Shown here: positions 10,393-19,583 of the stretch, in pieces
How positions within the stretch are numbered: the first letter of the stretch is position 1
Layout of the letters: each line of letters starts with the position of its first letter
Source: Sphingomonas sp. LY54
GTDB taxonomy: Bacteria; Pseudomonadota; Alphaproteobacteria; Sphingomonadales; Sphingomonadaceae
Length of the DNA stretch: 64,000 bases
Direction of reading: 5' to 3'
NCBI RefSeq assembly: GCF_035594035.1
Contig: NZ_CP141588.1
Coordinates: 248,001 to 312,000 of the forward strand
Notes under the pieces: model-generated
What the model was told of the DNA's origin: nothing
The model's database searches: none
What the model saw: only the letters and a program-made list of their open reading frames with translations
Position numbers and translations under genes: made by a program

Positions 10393-11367
10393 CTAGCGGC
10401 GCGGCGCCAGCGCGGCCAGCATTCCGCCCAGCTCGAACACCACGCTCTGCGGCTCGAGCGACAGGCGGGTGGCGCTGCCGGCGAGGTCCGACGCCCGCTC
10501 CCACAGCTTCAGCGCCTCGGCCAATGCAGCCCCGCTTCGCTGCTTGGCGATCTGCGCGATCAGCGACGGCGCGCGGCCGAGGAACGCCTCGTAGCGCGGC
10601 TGCGCCGCCTTCAGCGACAGGCTCTGGGCGAGCTGGGCGCGGCGTGTGTTGGTCGGGTCGCCTTCGGTCGCCAATTCGCGCATGGCCCGGTCGAGCGCAT
10701 CGATCTCGAGGCCGCGAAAGGCGATCGCGCGGCCGGGCGAACCCTCCCCCACCTCCGCCAGCGTGGCGATCTCGGCCGCATCGGCGTCGGGCAAAGCGGC
10801 GCGCAGAGCTGACGTCATGGCGTCACGATCGAGCGGCGCGAGGCGGATCTGGTGGCAGCGCGACCGGATCGTCGGCAGCAGCCGCTCGGGCGCGTGGCTG
10901 ACGAGCAGGAACAGACAATGGGCCGGCGGCTCCTCCAGATTCTTGAGCAGGGCGTTGGCGCCGGAGCGCTCGAGATCGTCGATCGAGTCGATGACCACGA
11001 CCCGCCACGGCGACAGCGAAGCGGTGGTCGCGAACAGCCGCTGCAGCCCGCGCACCTGATCGACCGTAATGCTGCGCGCCAGATCGCCGCCGCTGTCTTT
11101 CGGCAGTCGCTCCAGTCGCATCAGATCGGGATGGCTGCCCGCCTCGACCAGCCGGGCGATGCGATGGTCGTCGGGAACGTCGAGGCCCAGGCCGGACAAT
11201 TTGGGGCCGGCGGCGTCGGCGAGCAGGCGCAGGGCCGCCTTGTCGGCGAACAGGGCCTTGCCCACGCCCTGCGAGCCGCTGATCAGCCAGGCGTGGTGGA
11301 GGCGCCCGCTTTCCATGCCCGCCCGAAAGGCGGCGACGGCGGCGTCATGGCCGAACAAAGGCGTCAC
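10393..11367 (-). CDS. holB: DNA polymerase III delta-prime subunit
   Basis: 324 residues. Clamp-loader AAA+ subunit with a P-loop-like [11 protein letters not shown], the conserved [14 protein letters not shown] and the SRC motif (SRCHQIRL) that supplies the arginine finger. It helps load the sliding clamp. The zinc-binding cysteine cluster found in E. coli delta-prime is absent. The GTG start overlaps the tmk stop (GTGA). The tmk-holB-metG-tatD order is widely conserved and supports the call. Confidence 0.93.
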   Translation of the reverse strand: MTPLFGHDAAVAAFRAGMESGRLHHAWLISGSQGVGKALFADKAALRLLADAAGPKLSGLGLDVPDDHRIARLVEAGSHPDLMRLERLPKDSGGDLARSITVDQVRGLQRLFATTASLSPWRVVVIDSIDDLERSGANALLKNLEEPPAHCLFLLVSHAPERLLPTIRSRCHQIRLAPLDRDAMTSALRAALPDADAAEIATLAEVGEGSPGRAIAFRGLEIDALDRAMRELATEGDPTNTRRAQLAQSLSLKAAQPRYEAFLGRAPSLIAQIAKQRSGAALAEALKLWERASDLAGSATRLSLEPQSVVFELGGMLAALAPRR

Positions 11368-11981
11368 AACAGGTCGTCCAGGATGGCGAGGATCCGGGCG
11401 GTGACGGCGTCGGCGCTGCCGCTGGCGTCGATCCGGCGGAAACGGGCGGGCTCGGCGGCGGCCATCGCGTCGAAGGCGGAGGCGACCTGTGCATGATAAG
11501 CGGCGTCGCGGCCGCCGATGCGATCGCCTTCATGGCCGTCGCGGTCGCGGGCACGGCCCGCGGCGGCATCGCCGGGCAGCTGGAGCAGCAAGGTCCGGTC
11601 GGGCAGCAGTCCGTCGCTGCCGATCGCGTGCAGCGTTTGGATCGCCTCGGCCCCGACTGCCGGACCCTGGTAGGCGAGCGAGCTGTCGAGGAAGCGGTCG
11701 CTCAGCACCCAGGCGCCGCGATCGAGCGCCGGGCGGATCGTGCGCGCGACATGGTCGGCGCGCGCGGCGGCGAACAACAAGGCCTCGGCCGCGGGTGTCC
11801 AGCGTTCGGCTTCGCCCTCGAGCAGCAGAGCGCGGATCGCCTCGGCGCCCGCGCTGCCGCCCGGCTCGCGCGTCTCGACGACGTCACGGCCGCGCGCGCG
11901 CAGCGCCTCGGCGAGGCGCCTGAGCTGGGTCGACTTGCCGACCCCCTCCCCGCCCTCAAGGCTGATGAAGCGGCCGCGCAC
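11364..11981 (-). CDS. tmk: Thymidylate kinase
   Basis: 205 residues, normal length. P-loop EGGEGVGKSTQ, the TREPGG motif that contacts dTMP, and DRFLDSSLAYQG are all present. It phosphorylates dTMP to dTDP for DNA synthesis. The start is GTG, two bases from the stop of the upstream carboxypeptidase gene, and the gene overlaps holB by four bases, so the group is one operon. Confidence 0.95.
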   Translation of the reverse strand: MRGRFISLEGGEGVGKSTQLRRLAEALRARGRDVVETREPGGSAGAEAIRALLLEGEAERWTPAAEALLFAAARADHVARTIRPALDRGAWVLSDRFLDSSLAYQGPAVGAEAIQTLHAIGSDGLLPDRTLLLQLPGDAAAGRARDRDGHEGDRIGGRDAAYHAQVASAFDAMAAAEPARFRRIDASGSADAVTARILAILDDLL

Positions 11982-11984
11982 CTT

Positions 11985-13157
11985 TTAGCCGAAGAGCGAC
12001 ATCAGGCTCGCCCACAGGCGGCCGAAGAAGCCGGCCTCGCCGACATCCTTCTCGGCGATCAGCGGCATCGTCTGCGGCGGGGTGTCGCCGGTCTGGACGA
12101 CGAGGTCGGCGATATGCTGGCCAGCCTTGATCGGCGCCTTGACCGGGCCGTTATAGACCACCTTCACCTTCACATTGTCCTTGGAAACGCCGGCCGGAAG
12201 CGTGACGGCAAGATTGCGCGGCGCGACCGCGCCGACTGTATCATCCGAACCGAGCTGGACCTGGACGTCGGTGACCTTCTTGCCCTTGGCGTAGAGCGGT
12301 TGGGCCTTCCACGCGCCGAAGCCCCAGTTCATGAACTTCACGCTCTCGTCGGCACGCTGGTTGTAGCCGGTGAGGCCGGCGACGACCATGACGAGGCGGC
12401 GGCCGTTCTGCTCGGCCGAACCGGTGAAGCCGAAACCCGCTTCCTGCGTATGGCCGGTCTTGAGGCCGTCGGCGCCCTTGACTCGGCCGAGCAAGGGATT
12501 GCGGTTGCCCTGGGTGATGGGCTGGCCGCCGCCCATCGTCTTGCCCCAGGTGAAGCTCTCCTGCTGGTAGAATTCCTTGTAGAGGTCGGGCGTCTCCTCA
12601 AGCGTGGCCTGGGCGAGCGCGGCGAGGTCGCGCGCGGTCGTGTAGGTCACGCCCTCGTCCGGCCAGCCGTTCGAATTGCCGAAATTGCTGTTCGTCATGC
12701 CGAGGCGCTTGGCTTCCTGGTTCATCAGGGCGGCGAAGGCGGGCTCGGTGCCGGCGATACACTCGGCGAGCACGACGCTGGCGTCGTTGCCGGAGAGCGT
12801 GACGATGCCGTGCAGCAGGTTGCGGATGCTGACCTGCTCGCCCGGCGACAGGAACATCGTCGATCCGGCCTGCGGGCCATGCCATTGCTGCCAGGTCTCG
12901 GGTCGGACGGTGCACATCTCGTCGAGCTTCTTCTCGCCCTTGCGGACGAGCGTGAAGGCGACGTGCGTGGTCATCATCTTGGCCATCGACGCCGGCGGCA
13001 TTCGGCGGTCGGCATCCTTCGCATAGAGGATCGCGCCCGACGACAGGTCCTTCATGAAGGCGACCGGGGCGACGGTGTCGAAAGGCGGAGCGGCGGCGCT
13101 GGCCGGAAGTGTGAGGGCTGTAGTAAAAAGACCGATAACCAGCGCGTTACGCTTCAT
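11985..13157 (-). CDS. D-alanyl-D-alanine carboxypeptidase (PBP5/6 type, S11 family)
   Basis: 390 residues with a signal peptide (about 1-22, cut after ASA). The three penicillin-binding motifs are clear: S57-M-A-K60, SGND, and KTGH. A C-terminal beta domain and a terminal amphipathic stretch (FFGRLWASLMSLF) probably anchor it to the outer face of the inner membrane. It trims the terminal D-Ala from peptidoglycan stem peptides. It heads the tmk-holB-metG operon. The transglycosylase upstream is on the same strand, separated by 87 bases. Confidence 0.94.
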   Translation of the reverse strand: MKRNALVIGLFTTALTLPASAAAPPFDTVAPVAFMKDLSSGAILYAKDADRRMPPASMAKMMTTHVAFTLVRKGEKKLDEMCTVRPETWQQWHGPQAGSTMFLSPGEQVSIRNLLHGIVTLSGNDASVVLAECIAGTEPAFAALMNQEAKRLGMTNSNFGNSNGWPDEGVTYTTARDLAALAQATLEETPDLYKEFYQQESFTWGKTMGGGQPITQGNRNPLLGRVKGADGLKTGHTQEAGFGFTGSAEQNGRRLVMVVAGLTGYNQRADESVKFMNWGFGAWKAQPLYAKGKKVTDVQVQLGSDDTVGAVAPRNLAVTLPAGVSKDNVKVKVVYNGPVKAPIKAGQHIADLVVQTGDTPPQTMPLIAEKDVGEAGFFGRLWASLMSLFG

Positions 13158-13244
13158 AGTTCAAAACCATTCCTGCAGTTGAGCCGCCCCGTCGCGGGAT
13201 GTCCCGCAATCTTTAACCAGAATGCCCGACCATCGCCAGCGCCT

Positions 13245-14303
13245 TCAACGCGAAACCGCGTCGGCCAGTAATCCTACCGACAAGGCGTAGAAGTTCGAGC
13301 AATTGTAATCGAGGATCGTGCGGTAATTGGTGGTGAGCAGATAGGCGGTCTTGCCCGGGCCGTCCGGCTCGAGCAGGCTGGCGAGCTCGTTGCCGTTGGG
13401 CCAGCGGCCGGTCTGCGAGACCACACCCATCCGCCGCCACTCGTCGATCGTCTTCCACTGGGTGTGGCGCTCGTGGACGCGCGGGCAGCGCGGCGAGACG
13501 AGCCGCGTGACGAGCCCGCCGCGGTTGAAGCTGGCCGGCACGTTGACGGCGACGCCCCACGGCACGTTGGGCTTCCACCCGGCATTGCTGAGATAATTGG
13601 CGATCGAGGCGAGCGCATCGGCCTGGTTGCCCCAGATGTCGGCGCGGCCGTCGCCGTCGCCGTCGGCGGCAACGCGCAGATAGACCGAGGGCAGGAATTG
13701 CGGATAACCAGTCGCGCCGGCCCAGCTGCCCTTCAAGCGGCTGCGCGGATAGCCCTTCTCGTACATCTTGAGCGTGGCGATGAATTCGTCGGTGAAGAGC
13801 TGCCGCCGGCGGCCTTCATAGGCGAGGCTGGCGAGCGAGTTCATCAGGTCGAAGTCGCCGGTGACGGCGCCGTAGCTCGTCTCGTGGCCCCAGATCGCGA
13901 TCAGCACCGACGGCGTGACGCCATAGCGTCGCCCGATCGCGTTCAGCTGGCCGATATTGGCCGAATAACGGTCGCGGCCGCGATTGATCAAAGCCTGGTT
14001 GACGTGGCGCTCGCGATAGGGCGCGAAAGCGGGGATGGCATTGCTGTTGGCGACGCCGCCGGGCTGGGCCTGGTCGAGTTCGATCGTGCGCCGGCTGAAC
14101 TGGAGCGTCGGAAAAACCTCGTTGATGGTCGATTGGCGCACGCCGCGGCGCAATGCCTCGGCGCGCAGCTGCGGCAGATAGGCCTCGAAGCCGGCCTGGC
14201 TCAGTCCCGCGGTCTGGGCAATTGCAGCCCCGCTGCCGGCAAGATAGCTTGGCGGCATGATGGTCGCCACGACGGCAACGGCCACCTGTGTCAGCAAACG
14301 CAT
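13245..14303 (-). CDS. Lytic murein transglycosylase, MltB family
   Basis: 352 residues with an N-terminal signal peptide ending near AIAQ. The SLT_2 fold is shown by IAIWGHETSYG (catalytic Glu141), YEGRRRQLFTDEF, GSWAGATGYPQFLPS and DGDGRADIW. It cleaves the MurNAc-GlcNAc bond to form 1,6-anhydro ends. No lipobox is seen, so it is probably soluble in the periplasm. The ATG at 14301-14303 has an AAGGGAG site just upstream. The C-terminus lacks a clear separate peptidoglycan-binding domain. Confidence 0.92.
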   Translation of the reverse strand: MRLLTQVAVAVVATIMPPSYLAGSGAAIAQTAGLSQAGFEAYLPQLRAEALRRGVRQSTINEVFPTLQFSRRTIELDQAQPGGVANSNAIPAFAPYRERHVNQALINRGRDRYSANIGQLNAIGRRYGVTPSVLIAIWGHETSYGAVTGDFDLMNSLASLAYEGRRRQLFTDEFIATLKMYEKGYPRSRLKGSWAGATGYPQFLPSVYLRVAADGDGDGRADIWGNQADALASIANYLSNAGWKPNVPWGVAVNVPASFNRGGLVTRLVSPRCPRVHERHTQWKTIDEWRRMGVVSQTGRWPNGNELASLLEPDGPGKTAYLLTTNYRTILDYNCSNFYALSVGLLADAVSR

Positions 14304-14410
14304 ACTTACTCCCTTCACTGGGCTCTTCTGCCATAAGCGCGCCGGCTTCAATACCAGTTCCGTCGCGCGGCTTGCACGGAAGGACGAATGCGCTTTAAGG
14401 CGGCGCTCAC

Positions 14411-14500
14411 GGAAGAGTGGCCGAGTGGTTTAAGGCAGCGGTCTTGAAAACCGCCGTGGGTGCAAGCTCACCGTGGGTTCGAATCCCACCTCTTCCGCCA
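14411..14500 (+). tRNA. tRNA-Ser (anticodon TGA)
   Basis: 90-base cloverleaf with 5' GGAAGAG pairing with 3' CTCTTCC, a long variable arm typical of class II tRNAs, the T-loop GTTCGAATC and an encoded CCA. The anticodon loop TCTTGAAAA carries TGA, reading UCN serine codons. Confidence 0.97.
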
Positions 14501-14505
14501 GCTTT

Positions 14506-14898
14506 TCATTTCAGCGTGGCGAGATAGTCCACGATCTCCGCGCGCTTGGCGGCGTCCCTCATGCCGGGATAGGCCATACGCGTGCCGCGCACGACGTCAT
14601 GGGGCGCGGCGATGAAGCGGTCGAGCGTGGCGGAGTCCCAGACGACGGCGCTGTTCTTCATCGCCGGCGAATAAGTGTAATTCGCGACCGCGCCCGCAGG
14701 TCGGCCGATGATGCCGTGCAGCGTCGGGCCGACGCCGTTGCGCCCGGCCTGGGTCGAATGGCAGACCGAGCAGGCGCCGAAGCTGGCGGGGCGGTTTTCC
14801 GCCGCGGCCGTTTCCTTCGCGCTTTGCCCGGACTGGGGCTGCGGCCCGCATGCGGCGAGCGGCAATAGCGCGAGACTGAGGATCATGGCTTTGGTCAT
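14506..14898 (-). CDS. Small c-type cytochrome lipoprotein
   Basis: 130 residues. The N-terminus is a lipoprotein signal with lipobox LAAC (Cys17). A single haem-binding CxxCH is C43-S-V-C-H47, and a methionine in TRMAYPGM is the likely sixth ligand. The spacing resembles class I cytochrome c2/c-552 proteins that carry electrons in the periplasm. The ATG at 14896-14898 is preferred over an upstream in-frame start because it places the signal peptide at the N-terminus. No oxidase or reductase genes flank it, so its partner is unknown. Confidence 0.88.
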   Translation of the reverse strand: MTKAMILSLALLPLAACGPQPQSGQSAKETAAAENRPASFGACSVCHSTQAGRNGVGPTLHGIIGRPAGAVANYTYSPAMKNSAVVWDSATLDRFIAAPHDVVRGTRMAYPGMRDAAKRAEIVDYLATLK

Positions 14899-15002
14899 GG
14901 CGCGTGCATCGCGTGGCCCGAAGCGGGCGTCAACTCGCGCCTCCCTTTTCATGCGGCGAAGGAACGGCTAGGCCCTCCCCCCATCCACTAGAAGAGGGTT
15001 TC

Positions 15003-16193
15003 ATGAGCGAAGCGACCATCGTTCCTTTTGACTGGGCTGACCCGTTCGACCTGTCCGACCAGCTTTCGGAAGAGGAAAGGATGGTCCGCGACACCGCGGA
15101 GGCCTACGCGCAGGAGAAATTGCTGCCGCGCGTGATGGACGCCTATCTCGCCGAGAGCTTCGACCGCGACATCATGTCGGAAATGGGCGCACTCGGCCTG
15201 CTCGGCGCGACGATCGATCCGCGCTACGGGGGCGCCGGCCTCAATTACGTCAGCTACGGCCTGATCGGCCGCGCCGTCGAGCGCGTCGACAGCGGCTACC
15301 GCTCGGCCATGTCGGTCCAGTCGTCGCTCGTCATGCACCCGATCAACGCCTACGGCACCGAAGAGCAGCGGATGAAATATCTGCCCAAGCTCGCCAGCGG
15401 CGAATGGGTCGGCTGCTTCGGCCTTACCGAGCCCGACGCCGGCTCGGATCCGGGCTCGATGCGCACTCGCGCCGAAAAGATCGACGGCGGATACCGCCTG
15501 ACCGGCACCAAGATGTGGATCACCAATTCGCCGATCGCCGACGTCTTCGTCGTCTGGGCGAAATCGGACGCGCATGGCGGCAAGATCAAGGGCTTCGTGC
15601 TCGAAAAGGGCATGAAGGGCCTGTCCGCGCCCAAGATCCACGGCAAGCTCAGCCTGCGCGCCTCGATCACCGGCGAGATCGTGATGGACGGCGTCGAAAT
15701 TCCCGAGGCGAATCACCTGCCCAATGTCGAGGGGCTCAAAGGTCCGTTCGGCTGCCTCAACCGCGCCCGCTACGGCATCGCCTGGGGCTCGATGGGCGCT
15801 GCCGAGGCCTGCTACCATGCGGCGCGCAGCTACACGCTCGACCGCAAGCAGTTCGGCCGCCCGCTCGCCGCGACCCAGCTCGTCCAGCTCAAGCTTGCCA
15901 ACATGGTGAGCGACATCGCGCTCGGCCTGCAGGCGGCTTTGCGCGTCGGCCGCCGGCTCGACGAGGGCGTGTTGGTTCCCGAGACGATCTCGATGATCAA
16001 GCGCAACAATTGCGGCAAGGCGCTCGATATCGCCCGCATCGCGCGCGACATGCACGGCGGCAACGGCATCAGCGCCGAATTCCACGTCATCCGCCACGCC
16101 GCCAACCTCGAGACGGTCAACACCTATGAAGGCACGCACGACGTCCACGGCCTGATCCTCGGCCGTGCGATCACCGGCATCGCGGCGTTTTGA
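15003..16193 (+). CDS. gcdH: Glutaryl-CoA dehydrogenase
   Basis: 396-residue acyl-CoA dehydrogenase. The sequence [27 protein letters not shown] (flavin site), KMWITNS and [19 protein letters not shown] match glutaryl-CoA dehydrogenase rather than other family members. Glu376 in YEGTH is the expected catalytic base. It oxidises and decarboxylates glutaryl-CoA to crotonyl-CoA using FAD, at the end of lysine and tryptophan breakdown. A GA-rich ribosome site precedes the ATG. The CoA-transferase 16 bases downstream would supply its substrate. Confidence 0.93.
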   Translation: MSEATIVPFDWADPFDLSDQLSEEERMVRDTAEAYAQEKLLPRVMDAYLAESFDRDIMSEMGALGLLGATIDPRYGGAGLNYVSYGLIGRAVERVDSGYRSAMSVQSSLVMHPINAYGTEEQRMKYLPKLASGEWVGCFGLTEPDAGSDPGSMRTRAEKIDGGYRLTGTKMWITNSPIADVFVVWAKSDAHGGKIKGFVLEKGMKGLSAPKIHGKLSLRASITGEIVMDGVEIPEANHLPNVEGLKGPFGCLNRARYGIAWGSMGAAEACYHAARSYTLDRKQFGRPLAATQLVQLKLANMVSDIALGLQAALRVGRRLDEGVLVPETISMIKRNNCGKALDIARIARDMHGGNGISAEFHVIRHAANLETVNTYEGTHDVHGLILGRAITGIAAF

Positions 16194-16209
16194 CGGCGGC
16201 GCACCGGGC

Positions 16210-17316
16210 ATGGACAAGCCGCTCTCGGGACTGAAGGTTGTCGAACTCGCCCGCATCCTGGCGGGGCCGTGGGCGGGGCAATTGCTTGCCGATCTCGGCG
16301 CCGACGTGGTGAAGGTCGAGCGCCCGGGCGCGGGCGACGACACACGCGCCTGGGGCCCGCCGTTTGTGGAGCAGGACGGCAGCGCGGCCTATTTCCACGC
16401 CACCAACCGCGGCAAAAGCTCGGTCGCAATCGACTTCACCACGGCCGAGGGCCAGGACCAGGTGCGCGCCCTGATCCGCGACGCGGATGTCGTGATCGAG
16501 AATTTCAAGGTCGGCGGGCTCGCCAAGTTCGGGCTCGATTATGCCAGCCTGTCCGCGCTCAACCCGCGGCTGATCTACTGCTCGATCACCGGTTTCGGCC
16601 AGGACGGCCCCTATGCGCCGCGTGCGGGCTACGATTTCATGATCCAGGGCATGGGCGGGATCATGGACCTCACCGGCGACCCCGAGGGCGAGCCGCAGAA
16701 GATCGGCGTCGCCTTCGCCGACATCTTCACCGGCGTCTATGCCTCGACCGCGATCCTGGCCGCGCTGCGCGGCCGCGACGCGACCGGGCGCGGCGCCCAT
16801 ATCGACATGGCCTTGCTCGACGTCCAGGTTTCGGTGCTCGCCAACCAGGCGATGAACTACCTGGTCTCGGGCCAGCCGCCGCGCCGGCTCGGCAATGCGC
16901 ATCCCAATATCGCGCCCTACCAGACCTTCGCAGTCGCCGACGGCCACGTCATCGTCGCGGTCGGCAATGACGGGCAGTTCCGCAAATTGTGCGGCCTCAT
17001 CGGGGTGCCGGCGCTGGCCGACGATCCGCGCTTCGGCAGCAATGCCGACCGGGTGGGCCACCGCGACGCGCTTACCGCCGCCCTCGCCCCTGCCCTCGCC
17101 CAGCGCCATCGCGACGAATTGCTGCAGGCGCTCGCCGCCGCGCACGTCCCGGCCGGGCCGATCAACAACGTCGCCGACGTGTTCGCCGACCCGCAGGTGA
17201 TGGCTCGCGGCATGCGGCTGGATCTGGATGGCATTCCGGGGGTCGCTTCGCCGATCGTGATCGACGGCAAGAGACAGGTGGCGGACGGCGCGAGCCCGAA
17301 GCTCGGCTCGGCCTAG
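16210..17316 (+). CDS. CaiB/BaiF (family III) CoA-transferase, probably glutarate CoA-transferase
   Basis: 368 residues with family III marks: LSGLKVVELARILAGPWA at the N-terminus, RGKSSVAIDF, and the catalytic aspartate region AHIDMALLDVQ. These enzymes move CoA between carboxylic acids through an aspartyl-CoA intermediate. Its position right after gcdH matches the gcdH-gcdG pairing in pseudomonads, where it activates glutarate from succinyl-CoA. Substrate choice is inferred from context. The stop (TAG 17314-17316) overlaps the stop of a convergent small gene. Confidence 0.88.
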   Translation: MDKPLSGLKVVELARILAGPWAGQLLADLGADVVKVERPGAGDDTRAWGPPFVEQDGSAAYFHATNRGKSSVAIDFTTAEGQDQVRALIRDADVVIENFKVGGLAKFGLDYASLSALNPRLIYCSITGFGQDGPYAPRAGYDFMIQGMGGIMDLTGDPEGEPQKIGVAFADIFTGVYASTAILAALRGRDATGRGAHIDMALLDVQVSVLANQAMNYLVSGQPPRRLGNAHPNIAPYQTFAVADGHVIVAVGNDGQFRKLCGLIGVPALADDPRFGSNADRVGHRDALTAALAPALAQRHRDELLQALAAAHVPAGPINNVADVFADPQVMARGMRLDLDGIPGVASPIVIDGKRQVADGASPKLGSA

Positions 17317-17525
17317 CTCGCCCGGCGCTCGCGGACGCGCAGGACCACGCCGGCCGTCGCGAGCAGGATTGCGACCACGGTCAGGACCTTCATCATCGGA
17401 TCGGCCATGGCTTCGACGTGGGTGGCGAGTTCCGCCGCGCGCGCCATGCCGCCGCTTCCCAGCAGCACCATCGCGAGCAGCAGGCCGGTTGCGCTTTTCA
17501 CCAGTGATTGCACGGCGGTCGTCAT
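17313..17525 (-). CDS. Small two-helix membrane protein, unknown function
   Basis: 70 residues with two hydrophobic segments (about 11-30 and 44-62), an alanine-rich loop and a short Arg-rich tail (RVRERRAS). The first segment could be a cleaved signal (MARAAE). The ATG has a GGGGA element 7 bases upstream. Its stop codon overlaps that of the CoA-transferase (CTAG). No family recognised. It could still be a chance frame, but hydrophobic pattern, start and ribosome site favour a real gene. Confidence 0.5.
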   Translation of the reverse strand: MTTAVQSLVKSATGLLLAMVLLGSGGMARAAELATHVEAMADPMMKVLTVVAILLATAGVVLRVRERRAS

Positions 17526-17641
17526 GGTCGTTCCCCACTTCGAGGGTGCTTTTGATCCGATCCGGCGCGTTTCTCCACGAGAAAGACCCGCAACATCCGT
17601 CCACCGGGGCAGACGTCAGGATATTTTGTGCGGGCCGGTGA

Positions 17642-17664
17642 CGGAATGTGCGGAAATGTGCGGA
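17642..17664 (+). promoter_or_regulatory. Direct-repeat operator candidate upstream of the HTH regulator
   Basis: CGGAATGTG, CGGAAATGTG and CGGA follow each other with a period of 9-10 bases, about one helical turn, ending 30 bases before the regulator's ATG at 17695. Regularly spaced repeats beside an XRE-type regulator gene are consistent with an autoregulatory operator. There is no direct evidence of binding. Confidence 0.35.
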
Positions 17665-17694
17665 CTTTCGCCCGCCTTATGGTAATAATACGGT

Positions 17695-18444
17695 ATGCAG
17701 GGCGACCTCGACACCCAGTCCAGCGAGTCGGTAGCCGCGGTGGTGCGCGAGGCCTTGGCGCGGCGCCGGCAATCCCGCCAGTGGCTTGCCGACGAAGCCA
17801 AGATCAGTCTCTCGACACTTGAAAAAGCGCTCGCCGGGCGGCGCCCGTTCACGCTGGCGACCGTCGTCCGTCTGGAGGAGGCGCTGGGCCTTCACCTGCG
17901 CGCCACTATGGCCCCCGCTCCTTCAGCGCATGACGCGCCGCATCTGGCTCCGGTCGAATTGGGCGCCTACTCGCGCGCCGGCGTCAGCTGGCTCGAGGGC
18001 GATTATCTGACGCTGCGGCCCTCGTTCAACAATCCGGGCGCGGTCTATGCGTATCGCGTGCTGATCGCCTGGAACGAGGCGTGTCACTGCCTCACCTTCC
18101 AGGAATCCGCCCGCCTCGACGCCGCCTTCACCCAGGCCGGGCACGTGTCGTTCCCGCATCTGTCGGGCCACATCTATCTGGTGACTCAGGAATCGGGCCA
18201 GTATCGCATCGCGATCCTCGGCCGTCCCTCGATCAGCGGCGAGCTCAACGGGATCTTGACCACCCTCATCGTCGGCGAGGGCTCGCAATTGCTCCCCGCG
18301 GCAACGCCGCTCGCCCTGATCCCGTGTCGGGCGGGCACCGAGCCGGTGTTCGGGCTGATCAGCGCCGGCGATCCCTGTTACGAGGAATATCGCGCCCGGC
18401 TCGACCGGATCGGCAGCGGCGGCTTCGCGCGGCTGATCCCCTAG
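17695..18444 (+). CDS. XRE-like helix-turn-helix transcriptional regulator with C-terminal sensor-like domain
   Basis: 249 residues. An XRE-like HTH occupies about residues 15-68 (QWLADEAKISLSTLEKALAGRRPFTLATVVRLEEALG). The rest (about 90-245) is a mixed alpha/beta region, with GVSWLEGDYLTLRPSFNNPGAVYAYRV and YLVTQESGQYRIAILGRPS, that looks like a ligand- or signal-binding domain; I do not recognise its exact family. The start ATG follows an AT-rich stretch (ATGGTAATAATACGGT) with repeats upstream. Targets are unknown; it faces away from the small membrane gene at 17313 and lies downstream of the gcdH pair. Confidence 0.75.
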   Translation: MQGDLDTQSSESVAAVVREALARRRQSRQWLADEAKISLSTLEKALAGRRPFTLATVVRLEEALGLHLRATMAPAPSAHDAPHLAPVELGAYSRAGVSWLEGDYLTLRPSFNNPGAVYAYRVLIAWNEACHCLTFQESARLDAAFTQAGHVSFPHLSGHIYLVTQESGQYRIAILGRPSISGELNGILTTLIVGEGSQLLPAATPLALIPCRAGTEPVFGLISAGDPCYEEYRARLDRIGSGGFARLIP

Positions 18445-18454
18445 CGGCCGCGCC

Positions 18455-18988
18455 TCAGGCGGGGCGGCGGAAGACCAGGATCGGCGCGTCCTTGTAAATC
18501 GTTTCCGCGACCTGCGCGAAGCCGGCCTTGGCCGCGACATTCCGCGAGGGCGCATTGGCGGGATCGATGATGCAGCTGAATTCGGCAACGTCGAGGCTCG
18601 CCGAGCCCCAGCGCAAAGCGGCGCTCACCGCCTCGCTGGCATAGCCGCGGCCGTGGCACCAGGGATCGAGCACCCAGCCCATCTCGGGAACGCCCTCGAT
18701 CGAAGGCTCGAATGCGCGATGGAAATCGGCGAAGCCGACGTCGCCGACGAAGCGGCCCGCGGCCTTGTCGTAGACCGCCCAATAGCCGTAGCCGAGCATC
18801 GACCACAGGCCGAGCCCGCGCAGGATGCGTCCCCACACGTCCTCGCGCGTGAAAGGCTTGCCGCCGATATGACGAACGACCTCGGGGTTGCTCCACATTT
18901 CCGTGGAGGCCGCGAGGTCGTCAGCCGATGGCGCGCGCAGGAGAAGGCGATCGGTCTCGAGGACCGGGATGCCGCCCCCCGCGTGCAA
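18455..18988 (-). CDS. GNAT-family N-acetyltransferase (RimJ/RimL-like)
   Basis: 177 residues. LETDRLLLRAPSADDLAA at the N-terminus, MGWVLDPWCHGRGYASEAVSAAL (acetyl-CoA site, Q/RxxGxG/A-like) and NAPSRNVAAKAGF are typical of the RimJ/RimL group, which acetylates protein N-termini or small molecules. No ATG is available near the expected start; TTG at 18986-18988, three bases after the rpmE stop, is the best choice and implies coupling with rpmE. Substrate unknown. Confidence 0.85.
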   Translation of the reverse strand: MHAGGGIPVLETDRLLLRAPSADDLAASTEMWSNPEVVRHIGGKPFTREDVWGRILRGLGLWSMLGYGYWAVYDKAAGRFVGDVGFADFHRAFEPSIEGVPEMGWVLDPWCHGRGYASEAVSAALRWGSASLDVAEFSCIIDPANAPSRNVAAKAGFAQVAETIYKDAPILVFRRPA

Positions 18989-18991
18989 TGC

Positions 18992-19222
18992 TTATTTCTT
19001 GCCGAGCGTAAGGCCGCCAAAGCGCTTGTTGAAGCGCGCGACCTGGCCGCCCGTGTCGAGCATCTTGCCGGTGCCGCCGGTCCAGGCCGGGTGCGCGGTC
19101 GGATCGATGTCGAGCTGCAGCGTGTCGCCTTCCTTGCCCCAGGTCGAGCGCGTCTCGAACACTGTGCCGTCGGTCATCTGGACCTTGATCATGTGATAAT
19201 CGGGATGGATATCGGTCTTCAT
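18992..19222 (-). CDS. rpmE: 50S ribosomal protein L31
   Basis: 76 residues beginning [19 protein letters not shown] and including the [24 protein letters not shown] block conserved in L31. The CxxC pair that binds zinc in many L31 proteins is replaced (VQMTDG), so this is a zinc-independent form. It sits at the 50S central protuberance and bridges the subunits. It has its own upstream region, facing the cobalamin riboswitch transcript divergently. Confidence 0.95.
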   Translation of the reverse strand: MKTDIHPDYHMIKVQMTDGTVFETRSTWGKEGDTLQLDIDPTAHPAWTGGTGKMLDTGGQVARFNKRFGGLTLGKK

Positions 19223-19334
19223 CTGAATTTCCTGGGTTTCGGCTGGTTCCGACCAGCCTCGTGAAAGCGAGCCGCGCCCTTACAAGCTGCCAGCGAGATT
19301 GACAAGCCGGGGCCCGCGGGCCTAGCCCGCTCCG

Positions 19335-19481
19335 CAGCGAAGGTGCCGCCCGTAAAACGGCGGTGAAAAGGGAAGCCGGTTCAATTCCGGCGCTGTGCCC
19401 GCAACTGTAGGCGGCGAGCCCCCTCTCCACAACGGAGAGACCGGGCGATGACCCGCATAGCCAGGAGACCTGCCTTCGCTG
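19335..19481 (+). promoter_or_regulatory. Cobalamin (B12) riboswitch
   Basis: The leader holds the conserved core AAAAGGGAAGCCGGT, CCGGCGCTGTGCCCGCAACTGTA and the B12 box GCCAGGAGACCTGCC. Outer stem P1 is formed by CAGCGAAGG (19335-19343) pairing with CCTTCGCTG (19473-19481). It lies 100 bases upstream of a TonB-dependent receptor and B12 ABC transporter operon, so binding of adenosylcobalamin should switch uptake off. The riboswitch occupies most of the 361-base gap between rpmE and the receptor gene. Confidence 0.96.
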
Positions 19482-19551
19482 TCGTCCACGCCCGGCCGGG
19501 TCCAGCCGTCAGCGTGTGGCATCGCCTGGGCCTGTCCAGACGGTTCCTCCG

Positions 19552-19571
19552 AGACGACATCAACGTCGTCT
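19552..19571 (+). promoter_or_regulatory. Hairpin next to the receptor ribosome-binding site (riboswitch expression platform candidate)
   Basis: AGACGAC (19552-19558) pairs with GTCGTCT (19565-19571) around a 6-base loop, three bases before the GGGGG ribosome site (19574-19578) of the receptor gene. The upstream CCTCC (19546-19550) could alternatively pair with GGGGG. Either structure could hide the ribosome site when B12 is bound. A short T-run follows the stem (TTT then GGGGGTTTT), so premature termination is a weaker alternative. Confidence 0.45.
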
Positions 19572-19583
19572 TTGGGGGTTTTC

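Noticed and set aside
13194..13207. Stem GCGGGA-TG-TCCCGC between the transglycosylase and carboxypeptidase genes
   Set aside because: Only 6 bp and no T-run on the strand of the flanking genes, so not called a terminator.
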